This document shows, piece by piece, positions 35,133 to 43,832 of a stretch of DNA of 64,000 nucleotides. Location: positions 1 to 64,000 of the forward strand of contig NZ_RHLN01000149.1 in the NCBI RefSeq assembly GCF_004121075.1, read 5' to 3'. Position numbers and translations under genes: made by a program. Source of the DNA: Lutibacter sp. HS1-25. Its GTDB lineage: Bacteria > Bacteroidota > Bacteroidia > Flavobacteriales > Flavobacteriaceae. The notes beneath the pieces were generated by a model. It was not told the origin of the DNA. It made no database searches and saw nothing but the letters and a program-made list of their open reading frames with translations. The stretch's first letter is position 1; each line of letters opens with the position of its first letter.

Positions 35133-35229
35133 GGGCGTTCCCTAACGGTCGGGCTTTCGTTACTCGCTTTTTTTAGTTGCAAAAAAGCAATAAAAAAAGA
35201 GCTCAAACATGCCACTCAATCCCTAACGC
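35133..35229. repeat. MITE-like or REP-like intergenic element
   Basis: Begins GGGCGTTCCCTAACGGTCGG and ends AATCCCTAACGC, with CCCTAACG occurring at both ends (about 35140-35147 and 35221-35228). The middle holds an imperfect hairpin TTTTTTTAGTTGC/GCAATAAAAAAA. It resembles repeats I have seen widely between Bacteroidetes genes. The remaining gap (35230-35423) is AT-rich and includes the folB leader. Confidence 0.55.
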
Positions 35230-35423
35230 AGTTTTAATGAAAAAGGAATAATTAACAATGAATAATTTTTTAATAAAAATTTCAGTGAACTAAAAGATTA
35301 AGTTGTTTAACAAAATTTAAAACTTTCACATTTTCAACTTTAAAACTTTTAACTAGATATCAGCTACTAAAAAACCAACAAAAAACACGTAATTTGCAAA
35401 TCAATATTTAGATCTCAAAAAAA

Positions 35424-35780
35424 ATGGGAATTATCAAAGTAAAAAATATTCGTGTTTACGCTTATCACGGCTGTTTGGTCGAAGAAGGTAAAATAGGTTC
35501 AGATTATCGTGTAGATCTTACAGTAAAAGCCAATTTAGCAAAATCTGCTAAAACCGATAACCTTGCCGATACCGTAGATTACGTGCATTTAAATAAAATT
35601 GTAAAGCAAGAAATGGCCATTCGTTCTAAATTGTTAGAAGAGGTTGCCAAGCGCATTTTAGATCGTATTTTAATTGAAATTCCAATGGTAAAAAAAGCAA
35701 CTATCGAAGTTTCAAAATTAAACCCACCAATTGGTGGTAATGTTGCCATGGTAACTATTGAAATGAGTAAGAGTAGGTAA
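35424..35780 (+). CDS. folB: Dihydroneopterin aldolase
   Basis: 118 residues, complete. Start GIIKVKNIRVYAYHGCLVEEG, with the Tyr/Glu region of the active site; the central TVDYVHL segment; and the C-terminal lysine in KKATIEVSKLNPP. It converts 7,8-dihydroneopterin to 6-hydroxymethyldihydropterin and glycolaldehyde in folate synthesis. It is a single gene flanked by repeat tracts on both sides. Confidence 0.95.
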   Translation: MGIIKVKNIRVYAYHGCLVEEGKIGSDYRVDLTVKANLAKSAKTDNLADTVDYVHLNKIVKQEMAIRSKLLEEVAKRILDRILIEIPMVKKATIEVSKLNPPIGGNVAMVTIEMSKSR

Positions 35781-35852
35781 GTCTTAAGTTTTAAGTCGAA
35801 AGTCAAAAGTCTTAAGTCTTAAGTCTAAGTCAAAGTCAAAGTCAAAGTCAAA
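35781..35852. repeat. AAGTCTT and GTCAAA simple repeats after folB
   Basis: Several AAGTCTT units are followed by four perfect GTCAAA hexamers (35829-35852). They begin right after the folB stop. The hexamer matches the core of the trhP-ferredoxin tandem repeat. Confidence 0.85.
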
Positions 35853-35873
35853 ATAAAAAAAATCACAAAAAAG

Positions 35874-35903
35874 TTGCCAGCAAATTAAAAATACCTAAAT
35901 TTG
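35874..35903 (+). promoter_or_regulatory. Promoter of tRNA-Cys
   Basis: TTG (35874-35876), 19 bases, then TAAATTTG (35896-35903), 13 bases before the tRNA. It is the clearest consensus promoter in the window. Confidence 0.75.
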
Positions 35904-35916
35904 CACTCCAATTAAT

Positions 35917-35987
35917 GGCGTCGTGGCCGAGTGGCTAGGCTGGGCTCTGCAAAAGCTCCTACAGCGGTTCGAATCCGCTCGATGCCT
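35917..35987 (+). tRNA. tRNA-Cys (anticodon GCA)
   Basis: 71 bases fold as a cloverleaf. Acceptor GGCGTCG pairs with CGATGCC (one G-U). D arm GCC/GGC. Anticodon stem GGGCT/AGCTC with loop CTGCAAA, anticodon GCA at 35949-35951. T arm AGCGG/CCGCT with TTCGAAT. The discriminator base is U, as expected for cysteine. CCA is not encoded. Confidence 0.97.
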
Positions 35988-35990
35988 CAA

Positions 35991-36021
35991 AAAAAACCTA
36001 AGCAACTGCTTAGGTTTTTTT
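35991..36021 (+). terminator. Terminator of tRNA-Cys
   Basis: Stem AACCTAAGC/GCTTAGGTT with loop AACT and a run of seven T. Confidence 0.92.
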
Positions 36022-36056
36022 GTTTTATTTAACATATAGGTACACAATATTAATTG

Positions 36057-36064
36057 TATATTTG
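36057..36064 (+). promoter_or_regulatory. -7 box of the metallo-hydrolase gene
   Basis: TATATTTG, 73 bases before the ATG. In between are two direct copies of TTTTAACATAAAA (36076-36088 and 36117-36129), flanking ACTGT...ACAGT. These may be regulatory. Confidence 0.45.
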
Positions 36065-36137
36065 AAAATTATAAATTTTAACATAAAATACTGTTAAAAG
36101 TTATTTTTACAGTGTTTTTTAACATAAAAAATTGATT

Positions 36138-36998
36138 ATGACAATTTACCCAATTGAAACTGGAAACTTTAAATTGGATGGGGGCGCAATGTTTGGAGTA
36201 GTTCCTAAAACTATTTGGCAAAAAACCAACCCTGCAGATGCTAATAATTTAATTGATATGAGTATGCGTAGCATGCTTATTGAAGATGGAAACAGACTTA
36301 TTTTAATTGATACTGGTACAGGTAACAAACAATCCGATAAATTTTTTGGCTATTATTACTTTTTTGGAGATTTTTCATTAGATAGCTCTTTGGCAAAATA
36401 TGGCTTCCACAGAGATGATATTACGGATGTTTTTTTAACACATCTGCATTTTGATCATTGTGGTGGCGCAATTCAGTGGAATAAAGACAGAACAGGTTAC
36501 GAACCTGCATTTAAAAATGCAAAGTTTTGGAGTAATAAAAATCACTGGCAATGGGCTGTAGAGCCAAATGTTAGAGAAAAAGCATCTTTCTTAAAAGAAA
36601 ACATCAATCCAATGGAAAGTAGCGGACAATTAAATTTTGTTGATATTCCTTCAACAGATTTTCTTAAAAATTCTGCTTTGGGATTTGATATTTTATTTGC
36701 CGATGGTCATACCGAAAAACAAATGATACCACATTTACAATATCAAGATAAAACCCTTGTTTTTATGGCAGATTTATTGCCAACAGTGGGTCATATTCCA
36801 TTGCCTTACGTTGTTGGATACGACACAAGACCGTTGTTGACAATTGATGAAAAAGAGAAATTTTTAAACCTTGCTGCAGACAATAACTATTACTTGTTTT
36901 TAGAGCACGATGCTACTAACGAGATTTGTACTGTTAAGCACACTGAAAAAGGAGTACGATTAGATCAAACTTATAAATTTAACGAATTATTTAATTAA
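36138..36998 (+). CDS. MBL-fold metallo-hydrolase
   Basis: 286 residues from ATG 36138; an earlier TTG two codons upstream is less likely. The zinc-binding motif THLHFDHCGG gives His102, His104, Asp106 and His107. Further ligands lie in FADGHTEKQM, FMADLLPT and LEHDA. It resembles the lactonase/hydrolase branch that acts on lactones or esters; the substrate is unknown and no signal peptide is seen. It is 6 bases before the subtilase gene, so they are likely co-transcribed. Confidence 0.9.
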   Translation: MTIYPIETGNFKLDGGAMFGVVPKTIWQKTNPADANNLIDMSMRSMLIEDGNRLILIDTGTGNKQSDKFFGYYYFFGDFSLDSSLAKYGFHRDDITDVFLTHLHFDHCGGAIQWNKDRTGYEPAFKNAKFWSNKNHWQWAVEPNVREKASFLKENINPMESSGQLNFVDIPSTDFLKNSALGFDILFADGHTEKQMIPHLQYQDKTLVFMADLLPTVGHIPLPYVVGYDTRPLLTIDEKEKFLNLAADNNYYLFLEHDATNEICTVKHTEKGVRLDQTYKFNELFN

Positions 36999-37004
36999 TA
37001 AAAG

Positions 37005-38645
37005 ATGAAAATTATTAAATCAATTTCTGTTGTAGCCCTTTCAGCTATGGCACTAACGAGTTGTAGTTCTCTAAAGAATATGGCGGTTCCAACTATGGAT
37101 ACTTCTGTTAATGCTACAGCAAAACAAACACCTATAGATGAGGTAGCTTTTAACCATTGGGCACATGCCGATTTAGTAACAGACTCTATACCTGGTATGA
37201 GTTTAGATAAAGCTTATAAATTTGTTGAAGGAAAACCAAGTACTACTGTTATTGTTGGGGTAGTTGATTCTGGAATTGATATTGAGCACGAAGATTTAAA
37301 AGATGTTCTTTGGGTAAATACCAAAGAAATTCCTGGAAACAATATTGACGATGATAAAAATGGTTATGTTGACGATATTTATGGTTGGAACTTTTTAGGT
37401 GGTGAAGGTATTGCTGCTCCTGAACAATTAGAAATTACACGTTTGTATGCTAAATACAAAGCTAAGTTTGAAGGTAAAACAATTGAAGATGTGCCTGCAG
37501 ACCAAAAAGCTGAATTTGAAAAATATCAAACTTATTCAGATGCTTATAAGGCTTCTTCTGGTAAATATTTTCAAACTATGGAGCGTTTAACTGAAATTGC
37601 CACTGTTTTTGACGATGTAATTAAACACTTAGGAACAGATAAATTTACACTTGAAGATCTACAAGCTATTGAAACTACTGATGTTAAATTACAAGAAGAA
37701 GTAAAAGCTGTTGTTGGTTTGTACGGAAGAGGTGCAACTTATGAAGAGTTTAAAAAATATTACGATTCTCAAGCTAAAAACAAAAATTACGATCTTGATT
37801 TTAATAGCAGACTTATAGTTGGTGATAATCCTGAAGATATTAAAGATGTTGTTTATGGTAATGCATTTGTAATTGGTTCTGTTGAAGAAGAATCTCACGG
37901 AACACACGTAGCTGGAATAATTTTAGCAAACCGCACCAATAATATTGGTATGAAAGGGGTGGCTAACAATGCAAAATTAATGTCGGTAAGAGCTGTGCCA
38001 GATGGTGATGAGCGTGATAAAGATGTTGCTTTAGCAATTAGATACGCTGTAGACAATGGTGCCAAAGTAATTAATATGAGTTTTGGTAAAAGCTGGTCTC
38101 CAAATCCTGAATGGGTTTTTGAAGCTTTTAAATATGCTGAAAAAAATGATGTTTTACTTGTTCATGCTGCAGGTAACGATGCAAAAGATATTGATGTAAA
38201 AGACAACTGGCCAAATGATGCTGCTGATAAAATCAACGAAATGGTAGATAATGTTATCACTGTAGGAGCAATGAGTTCTAACTACGATGAGAATTTACCT
38301 GCTACGTTCTCAAATTACGGTCAAAAAAATGTAGATATTTTTGCGCCTGGAGTTCAAATTTATTCAACAATACCAAATAACGAATATGCAAGATATAACG
38401 GTACATCAATGGCATCTCCTGAAGTTGCTGGTGTAGCTACACTAATTCGTTCTTATTATCCACAATTATCTGCAAGTCAAGTTAAACACATTATCATGAA
38501 TTCTGGAACTCCAATAGAAATGGATGTGTTGATTCCTGGTAAAGATGGTGAAAAAGCAAAATTATCTACTTTGTCTGTAACAGGAAAAGTTTTAAATGCT
38601 TACAATGCTTTGGTTTTAGCCGATAAAATGGTAAACAAAAAATAA
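37005..38645 (+). CDS. Subtilisin-like (S8) peptidase, lipoprotein
   Basis: 546 residues with a lipoprotein signal (Cys20 in ALTSCSS). The catalytic triad is complete: Asp88 in GVVDSGIDIEHED, His298 in SHGTHVAGI, Ser468 in NGTSMASPE. About 200 residues separate Asp and His, more than in simple subtilisins; the insert (about 125-290) is charged and helical. No type IX sorting domain is seen at the C-terminus, so it is probably membrane-anchored. It forms a unit with the metallo-hydrolase and ends at a strong terminator. Confidence 0.93.
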   Translation: MKIIKSISVVALSAMALTSCSSLKNMAVPTMDTSVNATAKQTPIDEVAFNHWAHADLVTDSIPGMSLDKAYKFVEGKPSTTVIVGVVDSGIDIEHEDLKDVLWVNTKEIPGNNIDDDKNGYVDDIYGWNFLGGEGIAAPEQLEITRLYAKYKAKFEGKTIEDVPADQKAEFEKYQTYSDAYKASSGKYFQTMERLTEIATVFDDVIKHLGTDKFTLEDLQAIETTDVKLQEEVKAVVGLYGRGATYEEFKKYYDSQAKNKNYDLDFNSRLIVGDNPEDIKDVVYGNAFVIGSVEEESHGTHVAGIILANRTNNIGMKGVANNAKLMSVRAVPDGDERDKDVALAIRYAVDNGAKVINMSFGKSWSPNPEWVFEAFKYAEKNDVLLVHAAGNDAKDIDVKDNWPNDAADKINEMVDNVITVGAMSSNYDENLPATFSNYGQKNVDIFAPGVQIYSTIPNNEYARYNGTSMASPEVAGVATLIRSYYPQLSASQVKHIIMNSGTPIEMDVLIPGKDGEKAKLSTLSVTGKVLNAYNALVLADKMVNKK

Positions 38646-38662
38646 CATATTTTATTAATAAA

Positions 38663-38704
38663 AAAGCTGTTCAAAATTGGTATCTTTTTTGAACAGCTTT
38701 TTTT
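38663..38704 (+). terminator. Terminator of the subtilase gene
   Basis: Stem AAAGCTGTTCAAAA/TTTTGAACAGCTTT with a ten-base loop and a T run. Confidence 0.9.
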
Positions 38705-38736
38705 GTTTATATTGCTTTTCAAATTAAATTCAACTC

Positions 38737-40572
38737 ATGAGAAAATTCTTTTTATTGCTTTTTTTAGCAAACACACTCTTTATTCATGCTCAAAATAATA
38801 CTTCGTATTGGCAACAGCATGTTGACTATACCATGAAAATTGATATGGATGTTAATAATTATCAATATACAGGAACTCAAAAATTAATTTACACAAATAA
38901 TTCACCCGATGTTTTAAATCATGTTTATTATCATTTGTATTTTAATGCTTTTCAACCTGGTAGCGAAATGGATGCAAGACTTCAAAGTATTGTTGATCCA
39001 GATTATAGAATGGTGAATAATATTGGAACTAAAGAAAATCCAAGATACCAAAGTAGAATAGCACTTTTAAAACCAGATGAAATTGGTTATTTAAAGGTGA
39101 TTTCGTTAAAACAAAACGGAATAGCGTTAAAATATTCAACAGAAGGAACCATACTTGAAGTTGAATTGGATACTGCAATTAAGCCAGGTGAAACTACTAC
39201 TTTTGAAATGACTTTTGAAGGTCAGGTTCCTGTTCATATAAGAAGAGCAGGTAGAAATAATGAAGATGGTGTGGCATTGTCTATGGCGCAATGGTACCCA
39301 AAAATGGCAGAATATGATTTTGAAGGTTGGCACGATCATCCATATATTGCACGCGAATTTCAAGGGGTTTGGGGTAATTTTGATGTAGCTATTACCATAG
39401 ATAAAAAATATACCATTGGAGGTACTGGAGTTTTACAAAATCCACAAGAAATTGGTCATGGATATGAGGATAAATCTATAAAACTGAACCTTCCAAAAGG
39501 TAAAAATTTAACTTGGCATTTTAAAGCAAAAATGGTGCACGACTTTACTTGGGCAGCCGACCCAAATTATGCGCATGATATTTTAAAAACAGCTAGCGGA
39601 ACTGAACTTCATTTTTTGTATAAAAATACCGACACATATAAAAAAGCTTGGAAAGAAGTTCAACCTTTAACCGAAAAAGCCTTGGATTATTTTGTTGAGT
39701 CAATTGGGGCTTATCCGTGGGAACAATATTCTGTAATACAAGGTGGTGATGGTGGTATGGAATATGCTATGTGTACACTGGTTGCTGGCGGAAAAACTTT
39801 GAATGAAATTGCAGGAACTGTTTTTCATGAATTGGCTCATACCTGGTTTCAGCAAATTTTAGCAACCAATGAAAGTAAAAATTCTTGGATGGACGAGGGT
39901 TTTACAACTTATATTTCAACTTTAGCTTCTGATAAAATTTTAAAAGGTGGTTCTGATATTCCAAACGCAAAAGGCTACAGAGGTTATTTTTATGCGGTTA
40001 ACAATGGCTTTGAAGAACCTTTAACCACACATTCGGATAGGTTTAATACCAATGCAGCTTTTGGAATTGGAAGCTACACAAAGGGCTCAATTTTTGTGTC
40101 GCAATTGAATTATATTATAGGTTATGATAATGTAAAAGAAACATTGAAAAAATATTATAACGATTTTAAATTTACACACCCAACTCCCAATGATTTTAAA
40201 CGTGTTGCTGAAAAAGTTTCTGGAATTCATTTAGATTGGTATTTAAATGAATGGACTGAAACTACGCATACTATTGATTATGCGGTTGCAAAGGTAGAAG
40301 GGAAGTCAATAACATTGGCAAGAGTAGGTAAAATGCCTATGCCTATAGATGTTACAGTAACTTATGCCGATGGTAGTACTGAAAATTTTTACATTCCTTT
40401 GCGAATGATGCGTGTGAATAAGCCAACAAAAGCAACTATTTTAAAAGATTGGACTTGGGCGCACCCAACCTATACTTTTGAAGCTGAGAAAGAAATTACA
40501 AAAGTCGAAATTGATTCTTCAGGTTTAATGGCTGATGTTGATAGATCTAATAATATTTTGATTAAAGAATAG
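38737..40572 (+). CDS. M1 family metallopeptidase, exported
   Basis: 611 residues with a signal peptide (about 1-18, ending IHAQ). Zinc site HELAH (His364, Glu365, His368) and Glu387 in WMDEGFTTY, the HExxH-x18-E pattern; the GxMEN-type loop is GGMEYAMCT. It is an aminopeptidase working in the periplasm or outside. No type IX C-terminal domain is evident. It is a single gene with its own leader after the subtilase terminator. Confidence 0.94.
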   Translation: MRKFFLLLFLANTLFIHAQNNTSYWQQHVDYTMKIDMDVNNYQYTGTQKLIYTNNSPDVLNHVYYHLYFNAFQPGSEMDARLQSIVDPDYRMVNNIGTKENPRYQSRIALLKPDEIGYLKVISLKQNGIALKYSTEGTILEVELDTAIKPGETTTFEMTFEGQVPVHIRRAGRNNEDGVALSMAQWYPKMAEYDFEGWHDHPYIAREFQGVWGNFDVAITIDKKYTIGGTGVLQNPQEIGHGYEDKSIKLNLPKGKNLTWHFKAKMVHDFTWAADPNYAHDILKTASGTELHFLYKNTDTYKKAWKEVQPLTEKALDYFVESIGAYPWEQYSVIQGGDGGMEYAMCTLVAGGKTLNEIAGTVFHELAHTWFQQILATNESKNSWMDEGFTTYISTLASDKILKGGSDIPNAKGYRGYFYAVNNGFEEPLTTHSDRFNTNAAFGIGSYTKGSIFVSQLNYIIGYDNVKETLKKYYNDFKFTHPTPNDFKRVAEKVSGIHLDWYLNEWTETTHTIDYAVAKVEGKSITLARVGKMPMPIDVTVTYADGSTENFYIPLRMMRVNKPTKATILKDWTWAHPTYTFEAEKEITKVEIDSSGLMADVDRSNNILIKE

Positions 40573-40605
40573 TGCGCTTTTAGGGCGAAATTTGTAGCTA
40601 TAACA

Positions 40606-41868
40606 TTAAAGTCCTTCCCTTTGGGAAGGATTTAAAATAGAATTTTCTTCTAAGGCTTCTACAAATTTTAACAAATCGTCAATTTCAACATGTTCCATCA
40701 TTATAACTTTATACCAGTTAGGGTTGTTGTCATGAGTGTCAGGAACCAATCCAAACTGATGTGCTAATTCTTTAGGGACATAGCTAGATTTTAAGGTTAC
40801 AATATTCATAAAAGGGTCTCTAAAATACGCAATATTTAAAGCGTTTAATTGTTCACAAAGCCACTCGGTTCTTAGTATTAAAGTGTTTATTTTTTCGAAC
40901 CAACCATAATATCCGTAGCTAAATAAAATCATCCAAACGGCAATGGCATTTGCACCTGATCGGCTTCCAGAGAGGGTTAAATCCATTCCGTCAACATATT
41001 GAGCTTCCTTAGTTAATACATTTTCAATATATCCTTTTCGGCATAAAAACACACCCGTTCCGTAAGGTGCTTGCAGCATTTTATGTGCATCAATAGTTAT
41101 AGAAGTTACATTTGGGTTTTCAAAATTAATGCTAGATTGTTTGTTGGTAATTGGGTAAATAAATCCGCCAAAAGCACCATCCACGTGAATTTTAAAAGTA
41201 ACGTTATGTTTTGTTAGAATTTCAGCATACAAATCTGGATTATCAACCGATCCAAACATAGTAGTTGCCATATTTGAAATTACCATAAAGTATTTTTTTC
41301 CTTCGGAAACTAATTTACCAACAATGCTATCTAATGCTGAAGGAATAATTTCTCTCGAATTAAAATCAACAGGAATTGAAACGTTTTCTACACTTAATAA
41401 ATTTGAACCTTTATAAACTGAGTAATGTGTATCTTCTGATGACAAAATAACCATTTCATTTAAAGATGCATTGAACTGTTTTTTGAACAAATTTCTATAA
41501 ATCCAAAGTGCTTGAATATTGGCTTCAGTTCCACCGGTAGCTATATAACCATCATATTCTTCTTCTTTAGCTTTAAAAATATCAACAGCCAATACGCGAA
41601 CCACTTCTTTTTCCAATTCTTGTGAACCTTTAAAAGCTTCTTCGCTTTTTCCTAAAGTATGGCAGCCAATATTATTTGGATTTGCAATAAACGATTTTAA
41701 AATAGGGGCATTGTCTAAAGATGTTCCGCTAGTATTAAAAACATTTTCATCTAAATGTGAAACAGGGTATCCTAAAAATTTGCTGCTTTCAAAGTTTGCT
41801 GTTGACTCTAAGGCAGTGTCAATTTTTTTTATCAATTGGGATTTCGATAATTTTTTCCAGTATTTCAT
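40606..41868 (-). CDS. PLP-dependent group II amino acid decarboxylase
   Basis: 420 residues. The PLP lysine is Lys263 in IDAHKMLQAPYGTG, Asp230 in HVDGAFGGF binds the pyridine nitrogen, and TGGTEAN and SSEDTHYS are the other cofactor contacts. It removes the carboxyl group of an amino acid (glutamate, aromatic or histidine types exist); the substrate is not clear. The last nine residues (LNPSQREGL and stop) come from a palindromic repeat, so the native C-terminus was probably altered. It is a single leftward gene, convergent with the M1 peptidase. Confidence 0.9.
   Translation of the reverse strand: MKYWKKLSKSQLIKKIDTALESTANFESSKFLGYPVSHLDENVFNTSGTSLDNAPILKSFIANPNNIGCHTLGKSEEAFKGSQELEKEVVRVLAVDIFKAKEEEYDGYIATGGTEANIQALWIYRNLFKKQFNASLNEMVILSSEDTHYSVYKGSNLLSVENVSIPVDFNSREIIPSALDSIVGKLVSEGKKYFMVISNMATTMFGSVDNPDLYAEILTKHNVTFKIHVDGAFGGFIYPITNKQSSINFENPNVTSITIDAHKMLQAPYGTGVFLCRKGYIENVLTKEAQYVDGMDLTLSGSRSGANAIAVWMILFSYGYYGWFEKINTLILRTEWLCEQLNALNIAYFRDPFMNIVTLKSSYVPKELAHQFGLVPDTHDNNPNWYKVIMMEHVEIDDLLKFVEALEENSILNPSQREGL
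40609..40634. repeat. Palindromic repeat forming the 3' end of the decarboxylase gene
   Basis: AAGTCCTTCCCTTTGGGAAGGATTT: stem TCCTTCCC/GGGAAGGA with a three-base loop. It resembles the AAGTCCTTC...GGATTTAGG part of the leuS insertion. It may also act as a terminator for this gene. Confidence 0.65.
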
Positions 41869-42038
41869 TGGTATTATTTTGTTGTATGTTTAAAAACAGC
41901 TCTTTAAAGAGGTGTTTTTTGTATTTTTCGTAAAAGTACGTATTTTTTGTTATTAAATATGTTTTAAATAGACTGATTTATTTTGAAAAGTAAGTTCAAT
42001 AAAAAATGAGTATTTTTAAATTTTAAAATTGCAATATC

Positions 42039-43832
42039 TTGGAGTTAGAAATTCAAATAAAAACATTGCCAAATCAGCCTGGGGTTTATCAGTATTACGA
42101 TAAAAACGATCAGCTTTTGTATGTTGGTAAAGCCAAAAATATTAAAAAAAGAGTTGCTTCTTATTTTACCAAAAATCATGAGTATGGTAAAACAAAAGTA
42201 TTGGTTAAAAAAATTGCCAGTATCAAACACATTGTGGTAAATACGGAAACTGATGCGCTGTTGTTGGAGAATAATTTGATAAAAAAATACCAGCCACGTT
42301 ACAATGTAATGTTGAAAGACGATAAAACGTACCCCTGGATTTGTATTAAAAACGAACGTTTTCCGCGCTTATTTTTAACTCGAAATGTGATAAAAGATGG
42401 TTCGGAATATTTTGGGCCTTATACTTCTGTTAAAACTGCAAAAGCTTTGTTAGATTTAATAAAAGAGTTGTATTTATTGCGTTCGTGTAATTTTGATTTA
42501 AGTGAAAAAAACATTGCTACGGGTAAGTATAGTGTGTGTTTAGACTATCATATTGGCAATTGTAAAGGCCCTTGTGAAGGTTTGCAAACAGAAGAAGATT
42601 ATCAATTAGATATTACAGCAATTAGGAATATTGTTAAGGGAAATTTTAAAGAAGCTATAAAAACTTTTGAAGAATTAATGATGCGTTTTGCTGATGAAAT
42701 GGAGTTTGAAGAAGCGCAAAAGATTAAAGAAAAAATTGATTTATTAGCCAATTATCAGGCAAAATCAACGGTTGTAAATCCGTCTATAACAAATGTCGAT
42801 GTATTTTCAATAGTTTCAGATGAAAGTTATAGTTATGTCAATTTTTTTAAAATAGTGAATGGTGCAATTATTCAGTCGCATACTTCAGAAATAAAGAAAA
42901 AATTAGATGAAACTGATAAGGAATTATTAGAGCTTTCTATAGTTGAAATTAGGCAGCGATTTAACTCGCAATCTAAAGAAATTTATGTGCCTTTTGATGT
43001 TGATTTGGGTGAAAATATTAAAGTTACTGTGCCTAAATTGGGTGATAAACTACGCATTGTAGAATTGAGTATTAGAAATGCCAAATACTTTAGACAAGAC
43101 AAGTTAAAACAAATTAAAATTGTTGACCCAGACAGACATGTAAACCGAATTATGGAGCAAATGCAACAAGATTTGCGTTTGTCTAAACAGCCACGTCATA
43201 TTGAGTGTTTTGATAATTCAAATATCCAAGGTACTAATCCAGTAGCAGCCTGTGTTGTATTTAAAAACGGAAAGCCTGATAAGAAAGAATATAGAAATTT
43301 CAACATTAAAACTGTTGAAGGTCCCGATGATTTTGCTTCTATGGAAGAAGTGGTTTTTAGACGTTATAAGCGATTGTTAGATGAAGGTATGGATTTACCT
43401 CAATTGATTGTAATTGATGGTGGAAAAGGGCAATTGTCTTCGGCTTTAAAAAGTTTGGATATTTTAGGTTTGCGTCATAAAATAGCAATTATAGGTATTG
43501 CCAAACGTTTGGAAGAAATTTATTATCCTGATGATCCAGTACCGTTGTATTTAGATAAAAAATCAGAAACGCTTAAAATTATTCAACAATTAAGAAACGA
43601 GGCACATCGTTTTGGAATTACACACCACAGAAACAAGCGTAGTAAAAGTGCATTAAACAATCAATTAGAAGAAATTTCTGGTATTGGTAAACAAACTGTT
43701 GTATCTTTATTAAAACATTTTAAGTCCACAAAAAGGGTTTCTGAAGCTTCATTTGAAGATTTAGAAAAACTGATTGGAAATGCTAGAGCCACTAAAGTTT
43801 ACGGTTATTTTCAAAAAAATAAATATTCATGA
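42039..43832 (+). CDS. uvrC: UvrABC system subunit C
   Basis: 597 residues. GIY-YIG nuclease domain (PGVYQYYDKNDQLLYVGKAKN, about 12-32); UVR motif FEEAQKIKEKIDLL (about 222-235); RNase-H-like domain with CFDNSNIQGT and VIDGGKGQL; and C-terminal helix-hairpin-helix (EISGIGKQTVVSLLKHF). It makes both incisions in nucleotide-excision repair. The start is TTG 42039: upstream the frame has a stop after four codons, and the family begins exactly here. The stop overlaps the next ATG by 4 bases. Confidence 0.96.
   Translation: MELEIQIKTLPNQPGVYQYYDKNDQLLYVGKAKNIKKRVASYFTKNHEYGKTKVLVKKIASIKHIVVNTETDALLLENNLIKKYQPRYNVMLKDDKTYPWICIKNERFPRLFLTRNVIKDGSEYFGPYTSVKTAKALLDLIKELYLLRSCNFDLSEKNIATGKYSVCLDYHIGNCKGPCEGLQTEEDYQLDITAIRNIVKGNFKEAIKTFEELMMRFADEMEFEEAQKIKEKIDLLANYQAKSTVVNPSITNVDVFSIVSDESYSYVNFFKIVNGAIIQSHTSEIKKKLDETDKELLELSIVEIRQRFNSQSKEIYVPFDVDLGENIKVTVPKLGDKLRIVELSIRNAKYFRQDKLKQIKIVDPDRHVNRIMEQMQQDLRLSKQPRHIECFDNSNIQGTNPVAACVVFKNGKPDKKEYRNFNIKTVEGPDDFASMEEVVFRRYKRLLDEGMDLPQLIVIDGGKGQLSSALKSLDILGLRHKIAIIGIAKRLEEIYYPDDPVPLYLDKKSETLKIIQQLRNEAHRFGITHHRNKRSKSALNNQLEEISGIGKQTVVSLLKHFKSTKRVSEASFEDLEKLIGNARATKVYGYFQKNKYS

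Noticed and set aside
34931-35215. An open frame of 94 codons in the glnS-folB gap
   Set aside because: It spans repeat elements and the glnS promoter, and shows no domain.
38677-38692. TTGGTATCTTTTTTGA resembles a sigma-54 promoter before the M1 peptidase
   Set aside because: It is the loop and right arm of the subtilase terminator, which explains the sequence.
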